A stretch of DNA of 64,000 nucleotides, taken from the NCBI RefSeq assembly GCF_000455205.1, contig NZ_AUWQ01000066.1:32266-96265 (forward strand), written 5' to 3'. The translations under genes were made by a program, and so were the position numbers. The stretch's first letter is position 1. Each line of letters starts with the position of its first letter. This document shows, one piece after another, positions 16,232-24,448 of the stretch. The notes under the pieces are model-generated. The model saw nothing but the letters and a program-made list of their open reading frames with translations, was not told the DNA's origin and did not search any database. The DNA comes from Mycobacterium sp. UM_CSW (lineage in GTDB: Bacteria > Actinomycetota > Actinomycetes > Mycobacteriales > Mycobacteriaceae).

Positions 16232-17251
16232 ATGCGTGCGATGCGTTCCCTCGTCGCCGACAGGGTTGGCGAACCGTCCGAGGTCCTGAACCTGCAGACC
16301 CGCCCGATTCCGGAGCCCGGTCCCGGCCAGGTCCGCATCCGGGTGTCAGCGGTACCGGTCGAGGCCAGCGATCTCCATACCATCCGCGGCCGGTACGGAT
16401 TCACCCCGGAGTTCCCCGCGGTGCCCGGTATCGAATCCGTCGGTGTGATCGACGAAGTGGGTCGCGGTGCGGATGGCCTGACTGTCGGACAGCGGGTCAT
16501 GACGGTCGGGGTGACGGGCACGTGGCAGGAGTACGTTGTCGCCGACGCCTCGCGGGTCGTGCCCGTTCCCGCGGGCATGAGCGATTCCACGGCCGCTCAG
16601 ATTCTCAGTAATCCGCTCACTGCGGTGATCTTGACCGGCAATGAGCTCGATGTTCAACCGGGTGAATGGCTACTTCAGACCGCGGCCGGTTCAATCGTGG
16701 GCCGGTCGGTCATCCAACTCGGAGTGCACGTCGGCTTCAAGACGCTCAACGTGGTTCGCCGTCGATCCGCGGTCGAGGAGATCCTCGCGGCAGGGGGCAC
16801 CGCGGTGATCTGCACCGAGGATGAGGACCTGCGCGAGCGGGTGGCCGACATAGCGGGCCACGACGGCGTGTCCAAGGCGATCGACTGTGTCAGCGGTCAG
16901 GTGGGTGCGGACGTGTCGCGCGCGCTGGCGGCGCGCGGTGAGCTGGTCGTCTACGGCGCGTTGTCCACGCATCGCCAGACCGATCCCGACAAACTCACCG
17001 TCCCGATCTTCGCGCGCTCGCTCATCTACGAAACCAAGACAGTTCGGGGGTTCTGGCTGTTCCGCTGGTTGACCGAAACCCCGACGGATCGGATAGCCGC
17101 GACGATCAACCGGACAGTTCAGCTCGCCGACAGCGGCGTGCTGCGCGTCCCGGAGGGCCAGCCCATCCCCGCCGAAAAGTTCAGCGAGGCTGTCCATTTG
17201 GCCGAAGCTCCCGCACACGGCGGCAAACCGCTGCTGGTGTTTGGGTTATGA
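16232..17251 (+). CDS. Medium-chain NADPH:quinone / 2-enoyl thioester reductase-like
   Basis: A 339-residue zinc-free medium-chain reductase of the quinone oxidoreductase / MECR-like group. The N-terminal GroES-like domain contains PGPGQVRIRVSAVPVEASDL and FPAVPGIESVG. The Rossmann part contains WLLQTAAGSIVGRSVIQLG near 145-163 and FKTLNVVRRRS. No structural zinc Cys cluster is seen. The ATG at 16232 has GAAGGAGCG upstream and leaves out a poorly conserved in-frame extension. It is convergent with the regulator at 17246-18049, sharing six bases. The substrate is probably an enoyl thioester or quinone; this is not resolved. Confidence 0.85.
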   Translation: MRAMRSLVADRVGEPSEVLNLQTRPIPEPGPGQVRIRVSAVPVEASDLHTIRGRYGFTPEFPAVPGIESVGVIDEVGRGADGLTVGQRVMTVGVTGTWQEYVVADASRVVPVPAGMSDSTAAQILSNPLTAVILTGNELDVQPGEWLLQTAAGSIVGRSVIQLGVHVGFKTLNVVRRRSAVEEILAAGGTAVICTEDEDLRERVADIAGHDGVSKAIDCVSGQVGADVSRALAARGELVVYGALSTHRQTDPDKLTVPIFARSLIYETKTVRGFWLFRWLTETPTDRIAATINRTVQLADSGVLRVPEGQPIPAEKFSEAVHLAEAPAHGGKPLLVFGL

Positions 17252-18049
17252 GGCCGCGAGTGCGGCGAGTGCTTTTGCCGAATCACTGCCCGGCTCGGGG
17301 TGGTAAATGAACACCTGAGTGTCGGAGTCGGGGATGCTGAGCCTGGTGCGGCGAAGGTAGAGATCACCCGCCACGGGATGGCGGATGTGCAGAATGCCGG
17401 TCCGGTATCCGACGTCCGCGCGTGCCCAGAGTTCGCGGAATCGGTCGCTGGCCGCCGAGAGCTCGTCGACCAAGGCGCGCAAGCGGGGATCGCCCACATC
17501 ACCGGCCACCGATTCCCGCAGACCACTCACCGCGACCTCAGTTGCCTCGTCCCAGTCGACGAAGAAATCGCGAGCAGCCGGCGCCAGCAGCCGCCACCGC
17601 AAGAAGTTTTCGCCGGGCGCGAACCCCGGAGACAACGCACACGCAATTGCATTGGCCGCCAACACATCCTGGTATCGGTTGGTGACGATCGCGGGAAGCG
17701 AGATCTGGTCGATCAGTTGATCCAGACCGTCAACCGCCGTCTCTGCAACGGGTCGAGGGTTGTGCGCCGACCGCAAGCCCGCAAGCCGATGCAGATGTTC
17801 GGTGGCATTGATGTCCAGTCGCAGCGCCCGGGCTAGCGCATCGATCACCTGTGCGGACGGGTGCCGGTCACGTCCTTGCTCAAGTCGCAGGTAGTAGTCA
17901 GCGCTAATCCCGGCGAGCATCGCCAATTCCTCGCGCCGCAATCCCGAGACACGCCTGCGAGGTCCGGAATTAAGCCCGACATCCTCTGGGCGGATTTGTT
18001 CGCGACGTGCGCGCAGAAAATCACCCAGCGCGCCAGCCGTCGTCGACAT
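17246..18049 (-). CDS. XRE-family transcriptional regulator with MmyB-like ligand domain
   Basis: A 267-residue regulator. The N-terminal helix-turn-helix (about 10-75) includes RRVSGLRREELAMLAGISADYYLRLEQGRD, quoted here in pieces as RRVSGLRREELAML then AGISADYYLRLEQGRD. The C-terminal two-thirds match the MmyB-like ligand-binding fold, with a TNRYQDVLAANA motif near 125 and a WARADVGYRTG region near 210. This family often controls an adjacent oxidoreductase gene and binds fatty-acid-like ligands. It diverges from the SRPBCC-reductase pair and probably controls it; an inverted repeat sits between them. Confidence 0.9.
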   Translation of the reverse strand: MSTTAGALGDFLRARREQIRPEDVGLNSGPRRRVSGLRREELAMLAGISADYYLRLEQGRDRHPSAQVIDALARALRLDINATEHLHRLAGLRSAHNPRPVAETAVDGLDQLIDQISLPAIVTNRYQDVLAANAIACALSPGFAPGENFLRWRLLAPAARDFFVDWDEATEVAVSGLRESVAGDVGDPRLRALVDELSAASDRFRELWARADVGYRTGILHIRHPVAGDLYLRRTRLSIPDSDTQVFIYHPEPGSDSAKALAALAAS

Positions 18050-18127
18050 TGCCTGATCTTAAGACTGTTCCTCGCAGTCCCAGGGTCAACAAGGTTGCCG
18101 TACGAAGCCCCTACCCGGAATTGGCAT

Positions 18128-18149
18128 TACCGGCGAAACGCTTCCGGTA
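18128..18149. promoter_or_regulatory. Candidate operator between MmyB-type regulator and SRPBCC gene
   Basis: An inverted repeat TACCGG-N10-CCGGTA lies in the divergent gap, 37 bases upstream of the SRPBCC start. It is placed as an operator for the XRE/MmyB regulator would be. Nothing else supports it; the arms are only six bases long. Confidence 0.35.
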
Positions 18150-18185
18150 GACGAAATACCCACACCACCAATCAAGGAGCACGCC

Positions 18186-18644
18186 ATGACCACTCTTCAC
18201 TTTCACCAGTCGACAACCTCCACCCCCGCGCAGTTCGTCGCCGGGCTTACCGATTTCGGCCCGGGCCGTTCGGAGATCTTCCCGAACAGCGCCGACAGTG
18301 ACCTCGAAGTGCACCGCCGGGGCGACCGTGACGCCGACGTCACCGAGGGTTCGGGCGGCATCTGGGAGCGCCTGCATTACGACTGGTCCGACCCGAACCG
18401 CGTCGTGCTGACCACGACTGACTCGAACACCTGGGGCGGCGCGTCCGGTTACGTCTACACCCTGACCCCGCGTCCCGACGGCACCACGAATGTGGACGTC
18501 GAGATCGTCCGCGAGGGCAAGAGCTTCAAGGGCCGCCTGTTGGCGCTGCTCCTCGCGACGGGCGGCCGCAACGTGTTGAAGAAGCCGTTCGTCCACAGCG
18601 TCAAGGCCATCGAGGCCCGCGGTGACGCCGAAATTCGGCGATAG
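18186..18644 (+). CDS. SRPBCC-like (START/polyketide cyclase fold) protein
   Basis: A 152-residue protein of the size and pattern of SRPBCC ligand-binding proteins. It has an N-terminal strand TTLHFHQSTTSTPAQFVAGL followed by alternating strands (ERLHYDWSDPNRVVLTTTDS; VYTLTPRPDGTTNVDVEIV) and a long C-terminal helix. AAGGAG precedes the ATG at the right spacing. The reductase at 18686 follows 41 bases later, likely in one transcript. The pair could handle a hydrophobic ligand, but no substrate can be named. Confidence 0.75.
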   Translation: MTTLHFHQSTTSTPAQFVAGLTDFGPGRSEIFPNSADSDLEVHRRGDRDADVTEGSGGIWERLHYDWSDPNRVVLTTTDSNTWGGASGYVYTLTPRPDGTTNVDVEIVREGKSFKGRLLALLLATGGRNVLKKPFVHSVKAIEARGDAEIRR

Positions 18645-18685
18645 CCCGCTGTCAACGTCAACCAGCGAAGTGGAGAGGAATTGGC

Positions 18686-19654
18686 ATGCGCGCCATCCAA
18701 ATTGACCGATTCGGCGACCCCGCAGAGGTGCTCCGCGTCGTCGACATCGAGGAGCCGCCGCCACCGCGCCCGCACGAGGTGCTGGTGGGCGTTGAGTTCT
18801 CGCCGTTGAACAAGCACGACCTACTGGTTGTCACCGGCATGCTGGCGCGACCACCCCTACCCCACATATTGGGCGCAGAGGGGGTTGCGCGCGTGCTTGC
18901 CACGGGCGCCGAGGTCGATGGCCTGCAGGTCGGCGACCTGGTCGTGCTACCGCTGTATGCGGGTGCGTGGCGTGAGCGGCTCGTCCTGCCCGCCGATGAC
19001 CTGTTCGCACTGCCGGCCGGCGGCGCCATCGAGCAGTACTCGATGCTGGGCAGTAACCCCCCGACCGCGGGCCTGATGCTCAGCGAATGCGCCCCCCTGC
19101 AGGCCGGTGACTGGGTGGTTCAGAACGCCGCGAACTCCGGTGTGGGGCGGTCATTGATCGCGCTGGCCAAACGTCGTGGACTCAAGACGATCAACCTGGC
19201 CCGCGACGAGACAACATTCGCCGAGCTCAAAGCAGCCGGGGCCGACGTGGTGCACGTCGACGATGCCGACGCGGTCGGCGATGTTCGGGCGATTATCGGC
19301 GACGCGCGGGTGGCGCTGGCGGTGGACGCCGTCGGTGGCCCCGGGGTCGCGCGGCTGCTCGAATTGCTGTCCGACGGTGGATCGTTGGTCAGCTATTCCT
19401 GGGCCAGGGACGAACCGATGTGGGTCGACACCTCGACCCTGGTCGCCAAGCACCTCACCGTCCGCGGATTCTTCGTCGGGGATTTCGACTACCGCGCCAA
19501 GGTACAGCCCGTCATCCAAGAGGCGGCACCGCTGGTGGCCGACGGCACCCTCGTCGTCCCGGTGGCGGACGTGTACCCGCTGGAGCGCATCCAGGACGCG
19601 GTGCAGCATCTCCTCCGTGGCGGCAAGATCCTGCTGAACGTGGCGGGGCGATGA
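18686..19654 (+). CDS. Medium-chain dehydrogenase/reductase (quinone oxidoreductase / MECR-like)
   Basis: A 322-residue paralogue in fold of the reductase at 16232. The GroES-like part has FSPLNKHDLLVVTG and PHILGAEGVARV. The nucleotide-binding part has WVVQNAANSGVGRSLIALAKRRG near 140-162, and the C-terminus is GGKILLNVAG as in 2-enoyl thioester reductases. No zinc-binding Cys cluster is seen. GGAGAGGAA precedes the ATG. It is probably cotranscribed with the SRPBCC gene and controlled by the divergent MmyB-type regulator. Confidence 0.87.
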   Translation: MRAIQIDRFGDPAEVLRVVDIEEPPPPRPHEVLVGVEFSPLNKHDLLVVTGMLARPPLPHILGAEGVARVLATGAEVDGLQVGDLVVLPLYAGAWRERLVLPADDLFALPAGGAIEQYSMLGSNPPTAGLMLSECAPLQAGDWVVQNAANSGVGRSLIALAKRRGLKTINLARDETTFAELKAAGADVVHVDDADAVGDVRAIIGDARVALAVDAVGGPGVARLLELLSDGGSLVSYSWARDEPMWVDTSTLVAKHLTVRGFFVGDFDYRAKVQPVIQEAAPLVADGTLVVPVADVYPLERIQDAVQHLLRGGKILLNVAGR

Positions 19655-19685
19655 ACGCGCGCACATCGCGGCGTGTGAATCTACT

Positions 19686-19767
19686 GCTTTGCGCGTGAGC
19701 GCAGGGCGCCACAGCTTCACAATCGCCGCCGCCAGTTCACAGGCAACGCCACTAATTCACACGCAAA
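19686..19767. repeat. Class II dispersed repeat, copy B
   Basis: About 82 bases bounded by inverted ends GCTTTGCGCGTGA and TCACACGCAAAGC (one mismatch). The inner segment AGCGCAGGGCGCCACAGC is shared with the copy at 16041. It lies between two convergent genes, so it could also end both transcripts. Confidence 0.8.
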
Positions 19768-19773
19768 GCCTGA

Positions 19774-20358
19774 TCAACCAGGGCGGCGGCGCAGCAGCGA
19801 GCGCCGCGGCCCGCGGATGATCAGCGACCCGCACACCACCCGGCCCGTCAACACGACATGCGGCGTCCCCTCGCCCGGCGCGCCCTTGCGGCGATCGCTG
19901 GCGCTGCCGACGTAGACCTCGACGTCGTCGATCGAGGCGCTGGCGCCGTCGGGCAACCGGACCTCCACCGAGCCGAACCGCATGTCGAGCTCGATGATCA
20001 CCACCGGCCCGGCGAAGCGGGCACGGGTGAGGTCGAGGTGCACCGAGCCGAGCCGGCGCACCAGCGCCAGCCGCGTCGGCACGGTCCACTCGCCGTGGCG
20101 CTTCAGCGAGCCGGCCCAGCCGCGCAGCTCCACCCGGTCGGCCGCGGACGAGACGAACGCGCCGGGCCCGGGCAGGTCACCGACCAGCCCGTCCAGCTCG
20201 CTTCGGGTGCGCGCGTAGGACACCTGGGTCGAGCGCTGCTCGAACTCGTCGATGTCGATCAGGCCGAGCGCGACGGCGTTGTGCAGCCGCCGCATCGTGC
20301 CGTTCCGGTCGGCGTCGGAGACCCGTAACGCCAGCATGTCCCCGCCGGTATCGGTCAT
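19774..20358 (-). CDS. DUF1707 domain protein
   Basis: A 194-residue protein. Residues about 8-65 match the DUF1707 (SHOCT-like) pattern, with LRVSDADRNGTMRRLHNAV and GLIDIDEFEQR, common in actinobacterial membrane or cell-wall response proteins. The C-terminal half is a beta-rich domain (GSVHLDLTRARF, DMRFGSVEVRLPDG) like the cell-wall-active antibiotic response family. No membrane segment is seen. The start at 20358 is chosen because DUF1707 proteins begin just before the LRVSD block; upstream in-frame sequence runs into the next gene's neighbourhood. Confidence 0.8.
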   Translation of the reverse strand: MTDTGGDMLALRVSDADRNGTMRRLHNAVALGLIDIDEFEQRSTQVSYARTRSELDGLVGDLPGPGAFVSSAADRVELRGWAGSLKRHGEWTVPTRLALVRRLGSVHLDLTRARFAGPVVIIELDMRFGSVEVRLPDGASASIDDVEVYVGSASDRRKGAPGEGTPHVVLTGRVVCGSLIIRGPRRSLLRRRPG

Positions 20359-20402
20359 GATCGCAAATTTACCGCTGTTGGAGCCCCCGGGACCGGGGCA
20401 GT

Positions 20403-22223
20403 TCAGGCCAGGTAGCCCGGCGGCATCGCCTCGAACATGAATTTCGTCATCCGCACCGCCCACTCCGAGCTGCCACCCCCGACGATCAGCGCGGCGAACG
20501 CCAGGTCGCCGCGGTACCCGGCGAACCAGGAGTGCGATCCGCCCGGGAACTCGGCCTCGCCGGTCTTCCCGTAGATCTCGCCGCAGCCGGCGATCTCCTT
20601 GGCGGTCCCGTTGGTCACCACCAGCCGCATCATCGGCCGCAGCGCCTCGACCATCTTCGGGCTGATCGGGGTATCGTCCCCCTCGACCGTCGTCGGGCGG
20701 CCGGCGATGAGCTGCGGCACCGGAGTCTTGCCGGCCGCGACCGTCGCCGCCACCAAGGCCATGCCGAACGGGCTCGCCAGCACCTTGCCCTGGCCGAAGC
20801 CGTCCTCGGTGCGCTCGGCCAGGTCCACCGTCGGGGGCACCGACCCGGTCACGGTGGTGAGGCCGTCAACGGTGTAGTCGAGCCCGATGCCGTAGCGGGT
20901 GGCCGTCTGGGTCAGGCCGCGGGGCGGCATCCTGCTGCTCAGCTCGGCGAAGGTGGTGTTGCACGAACTGGCGAACGCGCGCGACATGGGCACCACACCC
21001 AGGTCGAAGCCTCCGTAGTTCGGGATGGTGCGATGCCCGATGTCGATGTGGCCGGGGCACCCCAGCATCGAGTTGGGGGTGGCCATGTCGCGGTCGATGG
21101 CGGCGCCCGCCGTGATCATCTTGAAGGTCGACCCGGGCGGGAACAGGCCGTTGGTGGCCGGCAGGCCGTCGGCGTCGGCGCCCTTGTTCTGCGCGATCGC
21201 GAGGATCTCCCCCGTCGACGGCTTGATCACGACGATCATCGCCTTGCCGCCCTTGTTGTCCACGGCGCGCTGGGCGGCGTTCTGCACCACCCGGTCCAGC
21301 GTGATCGACACCGACGGCGCCGGCGACCCCTCGACCTCGTGCAGCACTGCGACGTCGACGTTGTTCTGGTTGACGCTGACCACCCGCCAGCCCGCCTGGC
21401 CGTCGAGCTGATCCATCACGGCTTTCTTCACCTCGCCGATGACGGCCGGCGCGAAATGCGGGTCGGTGGGCAGCATTTCGGCCTGCGGCGTGACCACGAT
21501 GCCGGGCAGCCGGCCGATCGCCGGGAAGACCTTGTCGTTGTCGTCGGGATGCAGCGTGACGCCCAGGTCCAGCGGGTGGGTCGCCGCGCTGGCCTGCTCG
21601 GCGAGCACCTGCGGGTCGGTGAGCGTGTTGTTGAACGGCCGCAGCACGTCGACGATCGTGTGGGTGGTGAAGCTCAGCGACTCCGACGGGCCGGCCTGGG
21701 TGGCGTCCAGCGTGTAGTGATACAGGTAGCCCGGCGCCAGCACGTCGCTGCCGCCGAGTTCGTTCACCGAGGCGCGCCGCGGCCGATCGGCCCGCAGCGC
21801 GAACGTCTGGTGCTCGCCAAGCTTGGGATGCAGGTCGGTGGTGACCCACCGAACCTCCCAGCGCCCCTCGTCGCGGGCCATCTTCAGCTGGCCGTCATAG
21901 CTCCAGGTCCGGTTCTTCGGCAGGTGCCAGGTGAAGCGGTAGTCGACGGTGCCGGTGTCCTCGGCGTACTTCGAGCTGAGAACCTGCGCATCCAGGTGGG
22001 TGGCCTGCAGCCCGGCCCAGGCGGCATTGAGCGCTTCACGGGCCTCGTTGGGGTTGTCGCTGAGCTGCGCGGCCGTCGCGGTGTCCCCGATTGCCAAGGC
22101 GCCGAAGAACTTCTCGGCGGCCGGCGCGGGTCCGTCGGGCCGCGGCGTGCAGCCGGACAGGCTTATCGCCGCGACGAGCAGCACGCTGGCGCCGGCTGAG
22201 GCTGCTGTTGCTTTTGTGACCAT
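20403..22223 (-). CDS. Penicillin-binding lipoprotein, transpeptidase (Rv2864c-like)
   Basis: A 606-residue cell-envelope DD-transpeptidase. The signal peptide ends in a lipobox, ISLSGC, near residue 24. An NTF2-like (MecA-N type) domain follows at about 30-150, then a dimerisation region. The transpeptidase domain has catalytic PPGSTFKM (SxxK near 388), the SCN motif in ASSCNTTF near 440 and KTG in YGKTGEAEF near 560. The start is set at the ATG giving a short basic n-region; length matches Rv2864c (about 603). A role in peptidoglycan cross-linking and beta-lactam binding is expected from the family. Confidence 0.93.
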   Translation of the reverse strand: MVTKATAASAGASVLLVAAISLSGCTPRPDGPAPAAEKFFGALAIGDTATAAQLSDNPNEAREALNAAWAGLQATHLDAQVLSSKYAEDTGTVDYRFTWHLPKNRTWSYDGQLKMARDEGRWEVRWVTTDLHPKLGEHQTFALRADRPRRASVNELGGSDVLAPGYLYHYTLDATQAGPSESLSFTTHTIVDVLRPFNNTLTDPQVLAEQASAATHPLDLGVTLHPDDNDKVFPAIGRLPGIVVTPQAEMLPTDPHFAPAVIGEVKKAVMDQLDGQAGWRVVSVNQNNVDVAVLHEVEGSPAPSVSITLDRVVQNAAQRAVDNKGGKAMIVVIKPSTGEILAIAQNKGADADGLPATNGLFPPGSTFKMITAGAAIDRDMATPNSMLGCPGHIDIGHRTIPNYGGFDLGVVPMSRAFASSCNTTFAELSSRMPPRGLTQTATRYGIGLDYTVDGLTTVTGSVPPTVDLAERTEDGFGQGKVLASPFGMALVAATVAAGKTPVPQLIAGRPTTVEGDDTPISPKMVEALRPMMRLVVTNGTAKEIAGCGEIYGKTGEAEFPGGSHSWFAGYRGDLAFAALIVGGGSSEWAVRMTKFMFEAMPPGYLA

Positions 22224-22312
22224 CGGTGCAAATGTTATGAACTGCGGCGCCCACACCTGCCTCGACACACCGAGACCCGACCGTTATGCACGGATCGGAC
22301 TCCCGAGCGTCG

Positions 22313-22366
22313 CGCCAGAGTGACGTTCGTGGCCGAGCGCCACGCCAGAGTGGCGTTCGAGGCGAG
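22313..22366. repeat. Class III repeat: two tandem 30-base units with palindromic core
   Basis: Units beginning CGCCAGAGTGACGTTCG (22313) and CGCCAGAGTGGCGTTCG (22343), period 30. The second core ACGCCAGAGTGGCGT is itself a perfect palindrome around GAG. It sits between the GNAT gene and the penicillin-binding lipoprotein, both on the minus strand. It may be another mycobacterial intergenic repeat. Confidence 0.7.
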
Positions 22367-22373
22367 GAGGCAG

Positions 22374-23228
22374 CTAGTCCAGCAGGACCGTCGCGAAGGT
22401 GCCCACCTCGGCGAAGCCGACCCGCGCGTACGCGGCGCGGGCGACGGTGTTGAAGCTGTTCACGTACAGGCTGGCGACCCGGCCGGTGGCGACGATCACA
22501 GCGGCCACGGTCGCAGTGCCCGCGGTGCCGAGGCCGAGGCCGCGCCACTCGGGGTGCACCCAGACCCCTTGGATCTGACCGACGCCCGGCGACTGCGACC
22601 CGACCTCGGCCTTGAAGATCACCTGGCCGTGCTCGAAGCGGGCCCAGGCCCGGCCCGCCGCGATCAGGCTCGCCACCCGCCGGCGGTAGCCGCGACCGCC
22701 GTCGCCGAGCCGCGGGTCGACGCCGACCTCGCCGATGAACATGTCGACGGCGGCCACCAGGTAAGCGTCCAGCTCGTCGGGCCGCACCTGCCGCACGCCG
22801 GGGTCGATATCACAGTTCGGGTGGCTGGTCAGGGCCATCAGCGGCTGGTGGTCGCGCACGTCGCGCGCCGGACCCCAGGCCCCCTCGAGGCGCTCCCACA
22901 TGGGCATCACCAGGTTGGCCCGGCCGACCAGCGAGGAACACCGCCGCGTCGCGCTCATCGCCTCGTCGGCGAAGGCGTTCAGGTCGGCCGGTCCGCCGCG
23001 CAGCGGGATGAGGTTGGCGCCGGCGAAGCACAGCGACTCGTCGGGGCCGCGCCGCGTCCACAGCTCCCCGCCGATCGAATTGGGTTCGATGCCGTGGTCG
23101 GCCACCCGGGCCGCAACCATGCACGAGCCGACCGGGTCGTCGTTGAGCACCCGCCACACCGCGGCGGCGTCGCGCACCACGGAAACCCGCCGCTCGCCGA
23201 CAAGGCGAAAGATGGGCGGAGCCGACAT
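22374..23228 (-). CDS. GNAT-family acetyltransferase with DUF4081-like N-terminus (Rv2867c-like)
   Basis: A 284-residue protein. Residues about 1-135 match the N-terminal half of mycobacterial GNAT proteins of the DUF4081 group (FRLVGERRVSVVRDAAAVWRVL, quoted as FRLVGERRVSVV then RDAAAVWRVL). The C-terminal GNAT fold has QIQGVWVHPEWRGLGLGTAG near 220-240, the pyrophosphate-binding R/Q-x-x-G-x-G/A loop, then VNSFNTVARAAYARVGF. Substrate unknown. It lies just downstream of ispG, as Rv2867c does relative to gcpE. Confidence 0.9.
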   Translation of the reverse strand: MSAPPIFRLVGERRVSVVRDAAAVWRVLNDDPVGSCMVAARVADHGIEPNSIGGELWTRRGPDESLCFAGANLIPLRGGPADLNAFADEAMSATRRCSSLVGRANLVMPMWERLEGAWGPARDVRDHQPLMALTSHPNCDIDPGVRQVRPDELDAYLVAAVDMFIGEVGVDPRLGDGGRGYRRRVASLIAAGRAWARFEHGQVIFKAEVGSQSPGVGQIQGVWVHPEWRGLGLGTAGTATVAAVIVATGRVASLYVNSFNTVARAAYARVGFAEVGTFATVLLD

Positions 23229-23290
23229 CTGGGGAACTCTCTGTGGTGCGAACTGACGATCTTAAAAACAGAGCTGGGCGCGGGCCCCTA

Positions 23291-24448
23291 TTAGCTTACG
23301 GTCACAATCGGCGAACCGCTCGGTTCTGTTCCCGGATCGGTACCCATTTCTGACGCGAGTCGCATGGCCTCCTCGATCAGCGTCTCGACGATCTGGGCCT
23401 CGGGCACGGTCTTGATCACCTCGCCGCGAACGAAGATCTGCCCCTTGCCATTTCCCGACGCGACGCCCAGGTCGGCCTCGCGGGCCTCGCCCGGACCGTT
23501 GACGACGCAACCCATCACGGCCACCCGCAGCGGGACGTCGAGCCCATCCAGACCTGCGGTGACCGCGTTGGCCAGCGTGTAGACGTCAACCTGGGCGCGA
23601 CCACACGACGGGCACGACACGATCTCGAGGCCGCGGGGCCGCAGGTTCAGCGACTCGAGGATCTGGATGCCGACCTTGACCTCCTCGACCGGCGGCGCCG
23701 ACAGCGACACCCGGATGGTGTCGCCGATCCCCCGCGACAGCAGCGCGCCGAAGGCGACCGCCGACTTGATGGTGCCCTGGAACGCGGGACCGGCCTCGGT
23801 GACGCCGAGGTGCAGCGGGTAGTCGCATTGGGCGGCCAGCTGCTCGTAGGCGGCGACCATCACGACGGGGTCGTTGTGCTTGACGCTGATCTTGATGTCG
23901 CCGAAGCCGTGCTCCTCGAACAGCGACGCTTCCCATAGCGCGGACTCGACCAGCGCCTCGGGGGTGGCCTTGCCGTACTTCTCCATGAACCGCTTGTCCA
24001 GCGAGCCGGCGTTGACGCCGATGCGGATCGGGATGCCGGCCGCCGCCGCGGCCTTGGCGACCTCGCCGACCCGGCCGTCGAACTCCTTGATGTTGCCGGG
24101 GTTCACCCGCACCGCGGCGCACCCGGCGTCGATGGCGGCGAAGATGTACTTCGGCTGGAAGTGGATGTCGGCGATCACCGGGATCTGGCTGTGCCGCGCG
24201 ATCTCGGCGAGCGCGTCGGCGTCCTCCTGACGCGGGCAGGCGACGCGCACAATGTCGCACCCGGCGGCGGTCAGCTCGGCGATCTGCTGCAGCGTCGTGT
24301 TGACGTCGTGCGTCTTGGTGGTGCACATCGACTGCACCGAGATCGGGTAGTCGCTGCCGACGCCGACGTCGCGCACCATCAGTTGGCGCGTCTTGCGCCG
24401 GGGCGCCAGCGTCGGCGGCGGGGCGTCCGGCATTCCCAGGCTGGTCAC
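23291..24448 (-). CDS. ispG: 4-hydroxy-3-methylbut-2-en-1-yl diphosphate synthase IspG (GcpE)
   Basis: IspG converts MEcPP to HMBPP in the non-mevalonate isoprenoid pathway with a [4Fe-4S] cluster. The 385-residue protein has the TIM-barrel N-terminus ([29 protein letters not shown]) and the C-terminal ferredoxin-like cluster cysteines in [11 protein letters not shown] and [15 protein letters not shown] at 24448 overlaps the rip1 stop by four bases (GTGA) and gives the expected length (M. tuberculosis GcpE is 387). With dxr two genes upstream, the operon encodes two steps of the MEP pathway around a membrane protease. Confidence 0.97.
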   Translation of the reverse strand: MTSLGMPDAPPPTLAPRRKTRQLMVRDVGVGSDYPISVQSMCTTKTHDVNTTLQQIAELTAAGCDIVRVACPRQEDADALAEIARHSQIPVIADIHFQPKYIFAAIDAGCAAVRVNPGNIKEFDGRVGEVAKAAAAAGIPIRIGVNAGSLDKRFMEKYGKATPEALVESALWEASLFEEHGFGDIKISVKHNDPVVMVAAYEQLAAQCDYPLHLGVTEAGPAFQGTIKSAVAFGALLSRGIGDTIRVSLSAPPVEEVKVGIQILESLNLRPRGLEIVSCPSCGRAQVDVYTLANAVTAGLDGLDVPLRVAVMGCVVNGPGEAREADLGVASGNGKGQIFVRGEVIKTVPEAQIVETLIEEAMRLASEMGTDPGTEPSGSPIVTVS

